DNA from: FEN-1219 sp036563665
GTDB taxonomy: Bacteria; Pseudomonadota; Gammaproteobacteria; Steroidobacterales; Rariloculaceae
DNA length: 64,000 bases
Assembly (NCBI GenBank): GCA_036563665.1
Contig: DATCLY010000075.1
Coordinates: 76,873-140,872, forward strand
Direction of reading: 5' to 3'
Position 1 is the first letter of the stretch; the number at the start of each line of letters is the position of its first letter. Below the pieces are notes generated by a model that did no database searches, was not told the DNA's origin, and worked only from the letters and a program-made list of their open reading frames with translations. Made by a program: the position numbers and the translations under genes. Shown here piece after piece: positions 27,260-36,350 of this stretch.

Positions 27260-29149
27260 CTAGAAACGCAGCCGCACGCCGGCGTAAGCCGAGCGCCCTG
27301 CGGTGTTGTAGCCGATGACTTCCTGGTATCGCTCGTCCGTCGCGTTCTCGAGGCGGCCGTAGAGCTCCAGGGTTCGGCTCACGTCGTACGCGACCGACAC
27401 GTCGAGCACGCCGTAGTCGTCGAGCGCGACGCCGCCTACGTCGATCGAGTTCCTGGAAACGCGGTAGGTCGCGATCAAACGCAGCTTGTCGCTCGGGGAG
27501 CGGTAGCGAAGCGTCAGGTTGCCGAAGTTCCGGGGACGGCGCAGCCGCTGCTCGTTGCTCGTGTCCTCCGAGTCGTTGTAGGTCCAGTTGCCGCCGAGCT
27601 GCCACCGCTCCCCGAGCGGCACCTCCGCCGCGATTTCCACGCCCGTGGAGTCGCTCTCGCCGGGCGACTGCAGGTATCCCGAGAAGCCTACGGGGTCGAA
27701 GAAGATCTCGTCCTCGATCTGCTGATCGAAATACGTGACCTCGAAATGCAGACCGGCCGCCGTGTCCAGCTCGAGCCCCAAGTCGTAACCCCGGCTCGAT
27801 TCCTCCGTAAGCTCGAAGCCCGCCGCCGGAGGGAACGCGAACGGCCCGCGGTTGTAGGCGATCTCGAACAGGCTCGGCGGCCGGAAGCCGGTGCCGAAGC
27901 TCGCCCGATACTTGAGCGAGTGGCCGCCGTCGAGCGCTTGCACGTAGGCGCCGCTGAGGCGCGCGCTCGTGTGCGAGCCGAAGTCCTCGTTGTCGTCGTA
28001 GCGCGCACCGAGCGTGAGGAAGAAGCGATCGGCGAACGCGCCCTGATACTCCAGGTAGTAGCCGTCCTGATCGCGCTCGCGGGTCTCGTCGACGCTCTCC
28101 ACTTCTTCGCGCTGCAGATCGAGGCCGTAGACGAGCGTGACTCCGTCGGTGGGCCGGAAGCTGCCCGTGTACTCGAATCGGCCGATTCGGCCCTCGCTGG
28201 CGAACGAGCTCGCATCCTGCGTGAAGTCGGCTCGGGCGATGTCCACGTTGCTGTAGCCGAACGCGTGGGTGACTCTATCGCCACGGTGGTCGGCCGACAC
28301 CTTGTAAGTGGTCTGCTCGGTGGTGCTCAGGCAGTCGTGCACCTCCTCGAAGCTCGCGGTGAAGCAGCTGTCGTACAGGCTCGAGGCGTCGATGTCGCGG
28401 GCCACGAGCTGCAAGCGCAGGTTGTCCGTGGCGTTCCAGCCGAGCTTGGTGTGCAACGTCGTGTTGTCGGCGCCATCGTCGTCCGCGAGCACCGTGTCCG
28501 CGGTCCACGCGTTGAAGCCGTCCGTCTCGAGATCGGTGACCGAGAAGAAATAGTCGCCCGCGTCGGAGCCGCCCGACACGCTCGCCTCGAGCCGGCGCGT
28601 GTCGAACTCGCCGTACTCGAGCCCCACCTGGCCCGTGGCGGGCCCCTTGCCCGTGCGGGTGAGCACGTTCACCACGCCGCCGGCGTCCGCGCCGTAGATA
28701 AAGCCCTGCGGGCCGCGCAGGATCTCCACGCGCTCGAGGTCGTTGGTCATGAGCAGGCTGTCGAAGCGCGGCTCCACCCGCACGGCGGCCGGGTCGAGCG
28801 CCTTGACGCCGTCGATGACGAGCAGCGTGCGAAACGCCTCCTCGCCGCGGATCCGCAGCGTCGTGGACTTGCCCGGCCCGCCGCTGTTGCTCACGCCGAT
28901 GCCGGGCTGCGTGCGCAGCGCGTCGGCGAGGGTGTGGTAGCCGCGCAGCTCCATCTCCGGACCGTCGAGCACGGAGACGGCCGTGCCGACCTGGCGGAGC
29001 GGCTGCTCGATGAGGCTCGCGGTGACGACGATCACCTCGGGACGCGGCCCGGCGTCGTCCTGGGCGAGCGCCGCCTTCGAGGCGGTGAGGGCCGACAACA
29101 GCAGCAGGCTCCGGATGGCAGGAGCCGGACGCCGGACAGGATCACGCAT
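27260..29149 (-). CDS. TonB-dependent receptor, BtuB-like
   Basis: 629-residue outer-membrane receptor with a signal peptide (SLLLLSALTASKAALAQ), TonB-box-like PEVIVVTASLIEQPLRQVG, a plug (TLADALRTQPGIGVSNSGG, TTLRIRGEEAFRTLLVIDGVKA, ERVEILRGPQGFIYGADAGGVVNVLTR) and a barrel ending GRSAYAGVRLRF. Length and plug resemble BtuB/CirA-type receptors of cobalamin, catechol or haem. No partner transport genes are adjacent. ATG at 29149 precedes the signal peptide; the frame is open further upstream without homology. An inverted repeat lies upstream at 29286-29307. Confidence 0.92.
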   Translation of the reverse strand: MRDPVRRPAPAIRSLLLLSALTASKAALAQDDAGPRPEVIVVTASLIEQPLRQVGTAVSVLDGPEMELRGYHTLADALRTQPGIGVSNSGGPGKSTTLRIRGEEAFRTLLVIDGVKALDPAAVRVEPRFDSLLMTNDLERVEILRGPQGFIYGADAGGVVNVLTRTGKGPATGQVGLEYGEFDTRRLEASVSGGSDAGDYFFSVTDLETDGFNAWTADTVLADDDGADNTTLHTKLGWNATDNLRLQLVARDIDASSLYDSCFTASFEEVHDCLSTTEQTTYKVSADHRGDRVTHAFGYSNVDIARADFTQDASSFASEGRIGRFEYTGSFRPTDGVTLVYGLDLQREEVESVDETRERDQDGYYLEYQGAFADRFFLTLGARYDDNEDFGSHTSARLSGAYVQALDGGHSLKYRASFGTGFRPPSLFEIAYNRGPFAFPPAAGFELTEESSRGYDLGLELDTAAGLHFEVTYFDQQIEDEIFFDPVGFSGYLQSPGESDSTGVEIAAEVPLGERWQLGGNWTYNDSEDTSNEQRLRRPRNFGNLTLRYRSPSDKLRLIATYRVSRNSIDVGGVALDDYGVLDVSVAYDVSRTLELYGRLENATDERYQEVIGYNTAGRSAYAGVRLRF

Positions 29150-29285
29150 GGGGTTTCTCGTTCTGCAACGTACTCGAAAGCCAGGCTCACTGGGTCCCCT
29201 CGGCTCCACCGACTGGTTCCACCGGCGGTGACCGCGGAGCGCGCAATACTAGTCGATGTGGAGCGGCGGCAGGCCGCCTCGGACC

Positions 29286-29307
29286 CGTTACTAACGGCTA
29301 AGTAACG
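29286..29307. promoter_or_regulatory. Inverted repeat upstream of the BtuB-like receptor
   Basis: CGTTACT (29286-29292) and AGTAACG (29301-29307) are perfect 7-bp arms around 8 bp. The site lies between the MocR gene stop and the receptor start, 137 bp from the receptor ATG, with no T-run. Read on the receptor's strand it contains AGCCGTTA, a word also present in the GTTAAC array before the other siderophore receptor (12111-12118). An operator is more likely than a terminator. Confidence 0.45.
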
Positions 29308-29320
29308 TCGTCGCGGGCCC

Positions 29321-30769
29321 TCAACCGGCGGGGACCGAGCGGGCGGGCGGGCGGCCGGCCAGCCTTCCGAGCACCTCGATCGCCTTCCCGACCACGGGCG
29401 ACCACTGCACGCCGGCGCTCAGACGGATCCAATTTCGATACTCCGCCTTCGCCGAGAAGATGATGCCAGGCGCGATGCCGATTCCCCGCTCGAGCGCCGC
29501 GTGAAAGAGCGCAACGCCGTCGACGTCGGCTGGAAGCTCCACCCAGAGCACGACGCCGCCCGCCGGCACCGACACGCGCGTGCCCCGCGGAAACGAGCGT
29601 GCGACCGCGTCCGCGACGCGGGCGCAGTTCGCGCGCAGGCTCTCGCGCACGCGCCGCAGGTGCCGATCGTGGTTCCGCGACGCGAAGTACCGAGCCGCCA
29701 CGTGCTGCTGCAGCGTGGGGCCGCCGACCGTCGTGCAGAATTTCGCGCTCACGAGGGCGGCCGTGTGCCGCGGGCCGATCGCCCAGCCGACGCGGAATCC
29801 GAGCGCGACGGTCTTCGAGATCGACCCGCACGTGATGACGTCGGCCGAGCCGCCGAAGGCCGCAAACGGTTTGGGCCGCTCCCTGCCGAAGCACAGGTCG
29901 CCGTAGATGTCGTCCTCGATCAACGGTATACGATGCTTCGCGAGCACTGCCAGGATGCGCTCTTTCGCCGCGTCCGGCGTCAGCGCGCCCGTCGGGTTGT
30001 TGAAGCTCGATTGCAGCAACGCCGCAGCGATCCGCGTGCCCGAGACTACGCGCTCGAGCGCTGCTACGTCGATGCCCGTATCGGGATGATTCGGCACCTC
30101 CACGACCTTGAGACGCAGATGCCGAAGCAGCTGGAGGATGCCGAAATACGTCGGCGTCTCGACGAGCACCGTGTCGCCGGAAGCGCAGAGCACGCCGAGC
30201 GAGAGCGCGAGCGCCTCCATCGTGCCCGCCGTGATCACGACGTCGTCGGGGTCGACGCGCATCCCGCTGAGCGTCGCCCGCTTGGCGATCTCGCGCCTGA
30301 GCTCCGCAAGGCCCGGGGGTATCGAGAGCGCGTTGGGCAGGCCCGGCGACTCCCGCAAGACTCGTCGCGTGAGGCCGTTGAGCCGCCCGTTGATCCGCGC
30401 GGCCGACGCGGCAACCGCGCTGTTCAACGCGACGAGATCCGTGCGCCCGAACGACTCGATCACCGTGTCGACCACTTCGCGGGCGATCGGTCTCGGCCGC
30501 CGCGACCCCGCCCTGCGGCGCGCCGGCGGGGCGGGCGCGGACGCGCGGGATCGCTCGGCGACGAAGTAGCCGGAGCGCGGCCGCGCCTCGAGCAACCCGA
30601 GCCGCTCGAGGTGCATGTACGCCTGCACGACGGTGCCAACGCTGACACCCGCGTGCCGGCTCATCGCCCGCACCGACGGCACGCGCTCCGCTGGCCGCAG
30701 AGCACCCGTCTCGATCTGCTGCTCGATGATGCCCGCGACGCGCTCGTACTCGTACCTGTCGTCGCCCAT
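29321..30769 (-). CDS. MocR-family regulator (GntR HTH + aminotransferase domain)
   Basis: 482-residue transcription factor: an N-terminal GntR winged helix (QQIETGALRPAERVPSVRAMSR, VSVGTVVQAYMHLERLGLLEARPRSGYF) joined to a fold-type I aminotransferase domain (VVITAGTMEALALSLGVL, VLVETPTYFG, SFNNPTGALTPDAA, and the PLP lysine in GSISKTVALGFRVGW). All PLP residues appear to be present. It is divergent from a LysE-type exporter gene, a common pairing where the regulator senses an amino acid or PLP and controls export. ATG at 30769 chosen; a GTG three codons upstream is also possible. A direct repeat covers this start region. Confidence 0.9.
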   Translation of the reverse strand: MGDDRYEYERVAGIIEQQIETGALRPAERVPSVRAMSRHAGVSVGTVVQAYMHLERLGLLEARPRSGYFVAERSRASAPAPPARRRAGSRRPRPIAREVVDTVIESFGRTDLVALNSAVAASAARINGRLNGLTRRVLRESPGLPNALSIPPGLAELRREIAKRATLSGMRVDPDDVVITAGTMEALALSLGVLCASGDTVLVETPTYFGILQLLRHLRLKVVEVPNHPDTGIDVAALERVVSGTRIAAALLQSSFNNPTGALTPDAAKERILAVLAKHRIPLIEDDIYGDLCFGRERPKPFAAFGGSADVITCGSISKTVALGFRVGWAIGPRHTAALVSAKFCTTVGGPTLQQHVAARYFASRNHDRHLRRVRESLRANCARVADAVARSFPRGTRVSVPAGGVVLWVELPADVDGVALFHAALERGIGIAPGIIFSAKAEYRNWIRLSAGVQWSPVVGKAIEVLGRLAGRPPARSVPAG

Positions 30770-30811
30770 CTGTACCACACGAATTTCAACGAACGTGACT
30801 CTGTACTATAC
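30770..30811. promoter_or_regulatory. Direct repeat in the MocR-LysE promoter region
   Basis: CTGTACCACAC (30770-30780) and CTGTACTATAC (30801-30811) match at 9 of 11 positions and are 31 bp apart, three helical turns. The first abuts the MocR start and the second overlaps a -10-like TACTAT. MocR regulators often bind spaced direct repeats, so this is the likely site for autoregulation and control of the divergent exporter. Confidence 0.5.
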
Positions 30812-30857
30812 GCGCGGCGCCGCTTAGCTTGCGAGCCCGAAATCGAGGGTGAATGCG

Positions 30858-31448
30858 ATGGAGCTGCTGCTGCCGCTCGTGACGTTCGCGTTCGTTGCGT
30901 CCATCACGCCGGGACCGAACAACGTGATGTTGTCGGCGTCCGGCGTCGCGTTCGGGCTGCAGCGAACGCTACCGCACCTTGCCGGGGTCTCCGTGGGCTT
31001 CCTGCTGCTGCTGGTGGTCTGCGGCAGCGGCGTCGGTGCCGTGCTCGTCGAATTTCCGTCCGCTGCGCTCGCGCTGAAGGCCTTCGGCACCGTGTATCTG
31101 CTCTACCTCGGCTGGCGCTTGCGCAATGCGCTGGCTTCTCGCTCGGGCGACGTGGCTGCGCGGCCGCTCACGTTCACCGAAGCCGTGGCATTTCAGTTCG
31201 TGAACCCGAAGGGCTGGCTCATGGCGGTCACCGCGATGTCCGTGTTCGTGCCGGACTGGGAGCCGCGCTGGCTCGCGATCGGCACCGTCTGCAGCGTGTT
31301 CTGGATCGTCAATCTGCCGTGCGTGTGCACGTGGGCCGCGCTCGGGGCGCGGCTCAAGCATTGGCTCACGGACGAACGCCGGCAACGGCTGCTCGGCGGG
31401 GTGCTCGCGGTGCTCACCGTGTACTCGGTCGTCGCGATGTGGCAGTAG
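30858..31448 (+). CDS. LysE/RhtB family exporter
   Basis: 196-residue inner-membrane protein with six hydrophobic helices. The N-terminal FVASITPGPNNVMLSASG is the LysE/RhtB signature, and GWRLRNA with FTEAVAFQFVNPKGWLMAV is also characteristic. Exports an amino acid, homoserine lactone or related metabolite. The ATG at 30858 is preferred over GTG 30849 because GAGGG sits 8 bp before it. Divergent from the MocR gene. Confidence 0.88.
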   Translation: MELLLPLVTFAFVASITPGPNNVMLSASGVAFGLQRTLPHLAGVSVGFLLLLVVCGSGVGAVLVEFPSAALALKAFGTVYLLYLGWRLRNALASRSGDVAARPLTFTEAVAFQFVNPKGWLMAVTAMSVFVPDWEPRWLAIGTVCSVFWIVNLPCVCTWAALGARLKHWLTDERRQRLLGGVLAVLTVYSVVAMWQ

Positions 31449-31502
31449 GTAGCAGACCAGTCGCGGGCGCCGCAGTCCTGATTGGAGACGTCGCAAAAAT
31501 GA

Positions 31503-31530
31503 GGGCGTTGACGGTTGCCCGTCAACGCCC
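31503..31530 (-). terminator. Strong intrinsic terminator between convergent genes
   Basis: Perfect 12-bp stem GGGCGTTGACGG with a TTGC loop and its complement (31503-31530). On the minus strand the stem is followed by TCATTTTTGCG (complement of 31493-31502), giving the T-run of a Rho-independent terminator for the LiaF-like gene. On the plus strand it lies 54 bp after the LysE-family stop and may slow that transcript too. Confidence 0.8.
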
Positions 31531-31565
31531 GTTCTCAGCTCGAAAGCCTTGGCTTCGTTTCCCGA

Positions 31566-32074
31566 TCAGAAGCTGAGATCGACGAACATCGCCCGGATCG
31601 TGTAGGCGAACTCGAGCAACCGCTCCTTCACGGTGCGCTTGATCTTCGCGTCGGCGGCGCCGAACAGCACCAGGCCCTCGACGATCAATCGGGGGGCATC
31701 CGGGTCCTCCGTGGCGGGCACCTTGTTCTCGACGGCGCCGAACGCGCAGAAAGTCTTCACGGTGGTGCTGACGTTCCCCGGAACGAAGATGTCGACGGCA
31801 CCGAAAAGGCAGAAGAGCTCGACGCGCGTGACCTTGGCGGTGAACCTCGCGTTGCTGAAATCGAGGTCCGTCGCGCCGAACAGCGTGATGACGCGAATCT
31901 CCTCGGGCACCTCCCAGACGCCGGCGCGCCCGCCGGCGCTGAAGACGCTGACCACGTGCTCGATGTTCTTGGCCTCAGCGCCAGGATACGGCCGTGGCCG
32001 TAATTCATGATGAGCCGATCGATGGTGTCGCTACGCAGGCTTTCGAGCGGCCTGTCCTTCGCATTGACTGCCAT
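31566..32074 (-). pseudogene. LiaF-like (DUF1707/cell-wall stress) gene with internal deletion
   Basis: The N-terminus (MAVNAKDRPLESLRSDTIDR, LIMNYGHGRI) matches the start of DUF1707/SHOCT-type helices of the LiaF-like family, and the C-terminus (VSVFSAGGRAGVW, EIRVITLFGATDLDF, VELFCLFGAVDIFVP, VKTFCAFGAVENK, LIVEGLVLFGAADAKIKRTVKERL) is the usual repeated beta-strand domain. The two halves are in different frames and meet near 31990-32005; about 45-50 residues expected between them are missing. ATG 32074 has GGGGAG upstream. Intact relatives are membrane-proximal cell-wall-stress modulators. The terminator just downstream is intact. Confidence 0.75.
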
Positions 32075-32470
32075 TTCGCTACTCCCCACGTCCGTCGCGT
32101 CCGCCGTGGCCGTGCTCGACGGAGCGCCGCTCCCCTAGAGCAACGGCCGTGCCAAGGCCCGCGAGCGGCGCACGCCGGCAGGTAACCGCCGGAAAATGAA
32201 CGAGTTTGTGACGGGTCGTCGTACCAGCTCGCGGTCGACGCGAAGTCTCGCGCTCGGGCCTGCGCTTCGCGAAATCGGCCAATCCGTGAGCGGATCCGCC
32301 AAACGCTCGGCGGAGCGCGGGGCGACACCCGCGCGCCGGTGGACACCACCAAATGGAGGGGGCAGCGCGCGACGGGGCGCGCCCAAGCAGCGCCGCCGTC
32401 GACGAAGTATCGCGTCGACTGCACGTGTTCGCTCGGCGTTACTCGGTCGGCTGGTCGCCGGCTCGTCCGG
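32075..32470. other. Non-coding stretch, no gene recognised
   Basis: About 400 bp between the LiaF-like start and the stop of the secreted-protein gene. Open frames exist on both strands but their translations are Arg/Ala/Pro-rich and look like GC-driven noise. No RNA gene, long repeat or clear promoter was identified. Confidence 0.5.
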
Positions 32471-33190
32471 TCATCGCCACGTCACTTCCATCGCGAAGAA
32501 GTGATCGAACACCTGTCGGTCCGGATGATTGGCGGCGTTGCGCTCCGGGCTCCTGATGTAGAAGTCGAGCTGCTGCGCGGCGGGATTCACGGCCCCCGCC
32601 TCCCCGGTGCTGGGCTCCAGCATGACCTCGAGCGTCTCGCGATCCCGCATGCCTTGCGTGACCATGAAGTGGATCTCGTAGTCCTCGTAGAGCCGCTCGC
32701 CGTTCAGCGTCGCATGGCCGTACCCCCAGCCTGCGACGAACAGCACGCTCTTCGGCCAGTTCATGTCGCCGCAGCCCGAGTCGCCATGCTCGAACAGCCA
32801 CGCGGCGACGCCCCCGTCCTGGCAGGGCGAGAACTCGTGGAACCGGTCGAGCTCCACGACGTACTGCCCCTCCGGCAAGGCGAGCTCGGCTCGGAACGTG
32901 CCGGTGTTCTCGATCTCGTTGACGTCGATGAGGATCTCGCCATCCACGGGATGCACGTTGCTCGCGTCGTTCCCCATGTGGTCCCAGGGAGGCGAGTCGT
33001 TCAGCCGGCCGACCTGGTAGACGCGCGAGCCGCGGATGATGAAGCGCCCGTCGTAGAGCTCGTGCTGCTCGGGCGCATACACGCTCATCGTCGCGCCGGG
33101 CTGATGACGAGGGCCACGGTCCGTCGACTGCTGCGCGGCCGACGGCAAAGCGGTCAGCACGATAGCGCCGATGATGGCTGGACGGATCAT
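32471..33190 (-). CDS. Secreted protein of unknown function
   Basis: 239 residues with a Sec signal peptide (IRPAIIGAIVLTALPSAAQQ). The mature part is rich in acidic and aromatic residues: LYDGRFIIRGSRVYQV, ILIDVNEIENTGTFRAELALPEGQYVVELDRFHEFSPCQDGG is split by beta-type turns, and two cysteines (SPCQDG, SGCGDM) could form a disulfide. No family recognised. ATG 33190 follows GGGGGAGG. It lies 74 bp downstream of a cytochrome b561 gene in the same direction, so the product may be a periplasmic partner of that membrane haem protein. Confidence 0.7.
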   Translation of the reverse strand: MIRPAIIGAIVLTALPSAAQQSTDRGPRHQPGATMSVYAPEQHELYDGRFIIRGSRVYQVGRLNDSPPWDHMGNDASNVHPVDGEILIDVNEIENTGTFRAELALPEGQYVVELDRFHEFSPCQDGGVAAWLFEHGDSGCGDMNWPKSVLFVAGWGYGHATLNGERLYEDYEIHFMVTQGMRDRETLEVMLEPSTGEAGAVNPAAQQLDFYIRSPERNAANHPDRQVFDHFFAMEVTWR

Positions 33191-33264
33191 GATGGCCTCC
33201 CCCTGCTCCTCTTCGCGCGTTGAACGCAAGAGCGGGGTTTCGCGCGGGCCGAACACGGTCTGCG

Positions 33265-33996
33265 TTACGGCTCGAGGTCGACGGGCTCTCGGTCGTGCAC
33301 CTTGCGGCCCGTGAACATCGCCGAGATCACCGTTCCGCCTTCGCGAAACTCCGCCACGACCGCGGCAGCGATGTGGATCGCGATCAGCGCAATCAGCAGG
33401 AAGAAATTGTACTCGTGTATGCGCACGATCGGCGACCGGAACGCGCGCATCTCGGCGTAGGCGTTGGGATCGACCGTCTCCGGAGCGTAGGGCCGCACCA
33501 GCTCCGGATCGTGCGTCTCGCCGGCCACCCATTCCCGCATCGCTCCGCCGAGCGGCGGCATGTACACGTCGGTGCCGGCGAGGACGAGGCCCGTCGCGGC
33601 CTGCACGACGAGGAGCAACACCACCAGGGAGAGAAGAATCCGCGCGAGCGGGTTGTGACCGAGATAGAACGGCGCATCCCCGCGAACGAAGCCGCGCACG
33701 AACTCGCCGAGCTTGCGCCCGAAATCGCGACCGCCGGGCAAGAGAGCCCCCCAACGTGCATAGCGGCCGCCGAAGAACGCCCAGAGGAGGCGCCAGGCGA
33801 GATTCACGGCGAAGACGTAGCCGACGTAAACGTGCGTCGTCTTGAGCAAGATCATGCCGGGATCATTCGGCACGCCGAGCGCGTCCGCAAAGAGTATGAC
33901 GATGCCGATGGACGCGAGCGCGAGGACGGCGAGGAAATTCACCCAGTGGAACAGTCGCTGGGTCCTGTCCCAGACGCGATACTCGGTGAGCGCCAT
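33265..33996 (-). CDS. Cytochrome b561-type membrane subunit
   Basis: 243-residue di-haem membrane protein of the Ni-Fe hydrogenase/thiosulfate reductase cytochrome b family. Four to five TM helices carry the haem His: QRLFHWVNFLAVLAL, LKTTHVYVGYVFAVNLAWRLLW, LLSLVVLLLVVQAATGLVLAGTD, and the C-terminal RIHEYNFFLLIALIAIHIAAAV. FFGGRYARW after helix two is also family-typical. It likely links a periplasmic redox protein to the quinone pool. The only candidate partner here is the secreted protein downstream. Confidence 0.88.
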   Translation of the reverse strand: MALTEYRVWDRTQRLFHWVNFLAVLALASIGIVILFADALGVPNDPGMILLKTTHVYVGYVFAVNLAWRLLWAFFGGRYARWGALLPGGRDFGRKLGEFVRGFVRGDAPFYLGHNPLARILLSLVVLLLVVQAATGLVLAGTDVYMPPLGGAMREWVAGETHDPELVRPYAPETVDPNAYAEMRAFRSPIVRIHEYNFFLLIALIAIHIAAAVVAEFREGGTVISAMFTGRKVHDREPVDLEP

Positions 33997-34136
33997 GCGT
34001 CTGCTCCCGTGGGCGGGTTGCGGCAGATGCTCGCACGAATCGCGCGAGGAGGCTGCAAGTAGAATCCGAACGGACTGCGGCGGTTCCCCGCGAGGCTACG
34101 CGGTGCGATGCGGAGCCCGATCGAGCTTCCGGCGTT

Positions 34137-34409
34137 TCAATACCGGACGGTCAGGCGATCGGGGTAGCAATAGAGCCAGCGCTCGCCCGGTTCCGCGGAT
34201 GCGATCACCGGGTGCCCCGTGATCTGCGCGTGTCGGGTGGCGTGCCGGTTGGGCGAGCTGTCGCAGCAGTGGGTGCCGCCGCACGTCTGACACGTGCGAA
34301 GGTGCACCCACGTATCGCCCGTCTTCACGCATTCGTCGCACTGATGGATCCGCTCGCGTTTGACGGACTCGAGGTCCTTCAGGTGATCGCAGATCGTCGT
34401 CGTGGACAT
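34137..34409 (-). CDS. UBP-type zinc finger protein
   Basis: 90-residue protein that is almost entirely a ZnF-UBP domain. Cys/His ligands are visible in CDHLKD, HQCDECVKTG, LRTCQTCGGTHCCDSSPN, RHATRHAQITGHPVI, and the WLYCYPDRL ending. Bacterial stand-alone versions are common small proteins with no known ubiquitin partner. ATG 34409 starts the domain; upstream extension adds no homology. Confidence 0.85.
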   Translation of the reverse strand: MSTTTICDHLKDLESVKRERIHQCDECVKTGDTWVHLRTCQTCGGTHCCDSSPNRHATRHAQITGHPVIASAEPGERWLYCYPDRLTVRY

Positions 34410-34443
34410 TGCCTTCTCCATTGACAGGGTAGAAACATGCCGC

Positions 34444-34460
34444 GCATGCAATCTGCATGC
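34444..34460. promoter_or_regulatory. GCATGCA inverted repeat
   Basis: Perfect 7-bp palindromic arms GCATGCA-atc-TGCATGC, 35 bp upstream of the zinc finger ATG and in the 242-bp divergent region before a decayed permease gene. The rest of the region holds only short TGCGCG repeats (around 34560-34577). A candidate operator, position-based only. Confidence 0.35.
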
Positions 34461-34651
34461 CGCCGCGCGATGGCGGATCGCACGCCCAGGAAGCACGCGG
34501 TTGCGCGCGTCTCGAATGCGGGATGGGGGATGCGAAAGCGGAACGTGCGAACGCTCTGGTTGCGCGCAACTGCGCGTGTTTGCACGGGTCGATCCGCTGG
34601 CATGCTCGTTGCTGGACGGCTGCGAGGCCTTTGCCGTCCGGAGGGCTCCTT

Positions 34652-36272
34652 ATGAGCTGGACCGACCTCCGCCACGCTCTGCGTCCGTTGCGCCTGCGCC
34701 CGGTGTTCACCTTCACCGCGACGTCGGTGCTCGCCTTGGGGCTCGCCGCGACCGTGAGCGTATTCACCCTGCTCGACGTGCTCATCCTGCGGCCGCTCCC
34801 GTTGCACGAGCCGGAGCGTCTGATCGCCATCGGCACGAAGCCGCCGCGGTACCGCTCGCGGCCGGCCTGCCGTCCGCCTGGCTGTCGCTGCCCGAAGGAG
34901 CGCCGGGGCCGACCGAGCTCGTGCGCCTCTTCGGCCGCCTGCGCGCGGGCGTCTCGCTGTCCGCGGCGGAGGCCGAGCTCCGCGCGATCCAGCGCGCCGT
35001 GCAGGCGGAGCTCGGCGACATGAGCAGGGCGCAAGGCGTCGTCCTCCAACCCCTGCAGGACACGCGCGGCGGCGTGGTGGGGCCGACGCTCGCGGCGCTC
35101 TTCGGCGGCGCCGTCGTGCTCCTGCTCGTCGCGTGCGCGAACGTGGCACTGCTGTCGCTCGCTCAGCTCGCAAGCCGGCGCCGCGAGCTCGCCGTGCGCT
35201 CGTCCATCGGCGCCACCCGCGCCCGCCTCATGCGCCAGGCCGCAGCCGAGCACCTCGTGCTGTGGTCGATCGGCGGAACGCTCGGCGTCGCGCTCGCCGT
35301 GGTGGCGCTGCGCGTACTGGCCGCCGAGAACGTGTTCCCTGCCGTGCCGGCGGAGGCGTTCGCCCCGGACGGCCGCGTGCTGCTCTTCGCATGCGCGGTC
35401 ACGTTGGGCTCCGCCGTCCTCTTCGGGCTCGTGCCGGCGCTGCGTCAGCCGCTCGGCTTTCGCGCCGACGGCCTCCTGACGTTCCGCGTGCTGCTGCCGC
35501 AGCGCGACTATGCCGATCATGACAGCAAGGTGCGCTTCCCGCGGCGCTCCTCGAGTCGCTGCGCGCGCTGCCCGGCGTGGAACCGGCCGCGACGACGTCC
35601 GCGCGGCCTCTCGCCGCCATCGGCGCGGGCCCGCTGAGCGTCGAGGGCGGCGAGCACGAGATCGACGAGCCGTGGGCCGGCGTGCAGACGATCGACCGCG
35701 CGTACTTCGCCACGGCCGGCATTCCGCTCGCGGCGGGACGTGCTTTCGAGGAGCGCGAAGCGCGCGGCGACGAGCCGGTGGCGATCGTCAACGAGACGTT
35801 CGCGCGCAGGTACTTCCCGGGGCAGGACCCGCTCGGCAGGCGCATCAAGCTCGGCGTCCCCGGCGGCACGGCCCCGTGGCTGCGCATCGTCGGCGTGGTC
35901 GGTGACGTGAAGCACGCCGGGCTCGACTGGGACTACCTGCCCGAGGTCTTCGTCCCTCACGGCGCGGTGAGCGACCCGTTGTTCGGGTTTCTCCACGCCG
36001 ACATCTTCGCCGTCTTGCGCACGGACGGCGTGCCGCCCACCGAAGCGGTGCTCCGCAACGTCATCGCCACGCTCGATCCCGATCTGCCGTTGCTCGAGCT
36101 CATGAGCGGCGAGCAGATCGTGCAGAGCTCCGCGCAGCGGGCGCGATTGCAGGCGGCGGTGATGAGCGCCGTGGCGCTCCTCGCCGTGCTGCTGTCCGCG
36201 GTCGGTCTCTACGGCGTGGTCGCACAAGCCGTCGCGCAGCGGCGCAGGGAGCTCGGGATTCGTGCGGCGCTT
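34652..36272 (+). pseudogene. MacB/FtsX-type ABC permease, multiply disrupted
   Basis: Remains of an orphan ADOP-type permease. ATG 34652 opens with LRHALRPLRLRPVFTFTA and the first TM (LALGLAATVSVFTLLDVLILRPLPLHEPERL). At about 34860 most of the periplasmic MacB_PCD domain is missing and the frame changes; the reading resumes at ELVRLFGRLRAGVSLSAAEAEL and the first FtsX domain (VVLLLVACANVALLSLAQLASRRRELAVRSSIGATRARL). A further frameshift lies near 35535, after which AALLESLRALPGVE, FARRYFPGQDPLGRRIK and VGVVGDVKHAGL follow. It stops abruptly after RRRELGIRAAL (about 36272), so the last TM helices are gone. At least three lesions: a true pseudogene. Confidence 0.88.
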
Positions 36273-36350
36273 GCGATTCTGCTCCGCGCGCTCGCACCCC
36301 TCGGCCGGCGCTATACTGCTCCCGACTCGGGGAACGAAAGGGGGCCGGGC

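Noticed and set aside
29286..29307. Intrinsic terminator of the MocR gene
   Set aside because: Short AT-containing stem with no T-run on the MocR strand; position suits an operator for the receptor better.
32005..32424. Possible 139-residue gene in the stretch upstream of the LiaF-like gene
   Set aside because: No hydrophobic pattern, domain or ribosome site; composition as for noise frames.
34561..34577. Short TGCGCG direct repeats as a CRISPR-like or iteron array
   Set aside because: Only two or three copies of a GC-rich hexamer, no spacer regularity.
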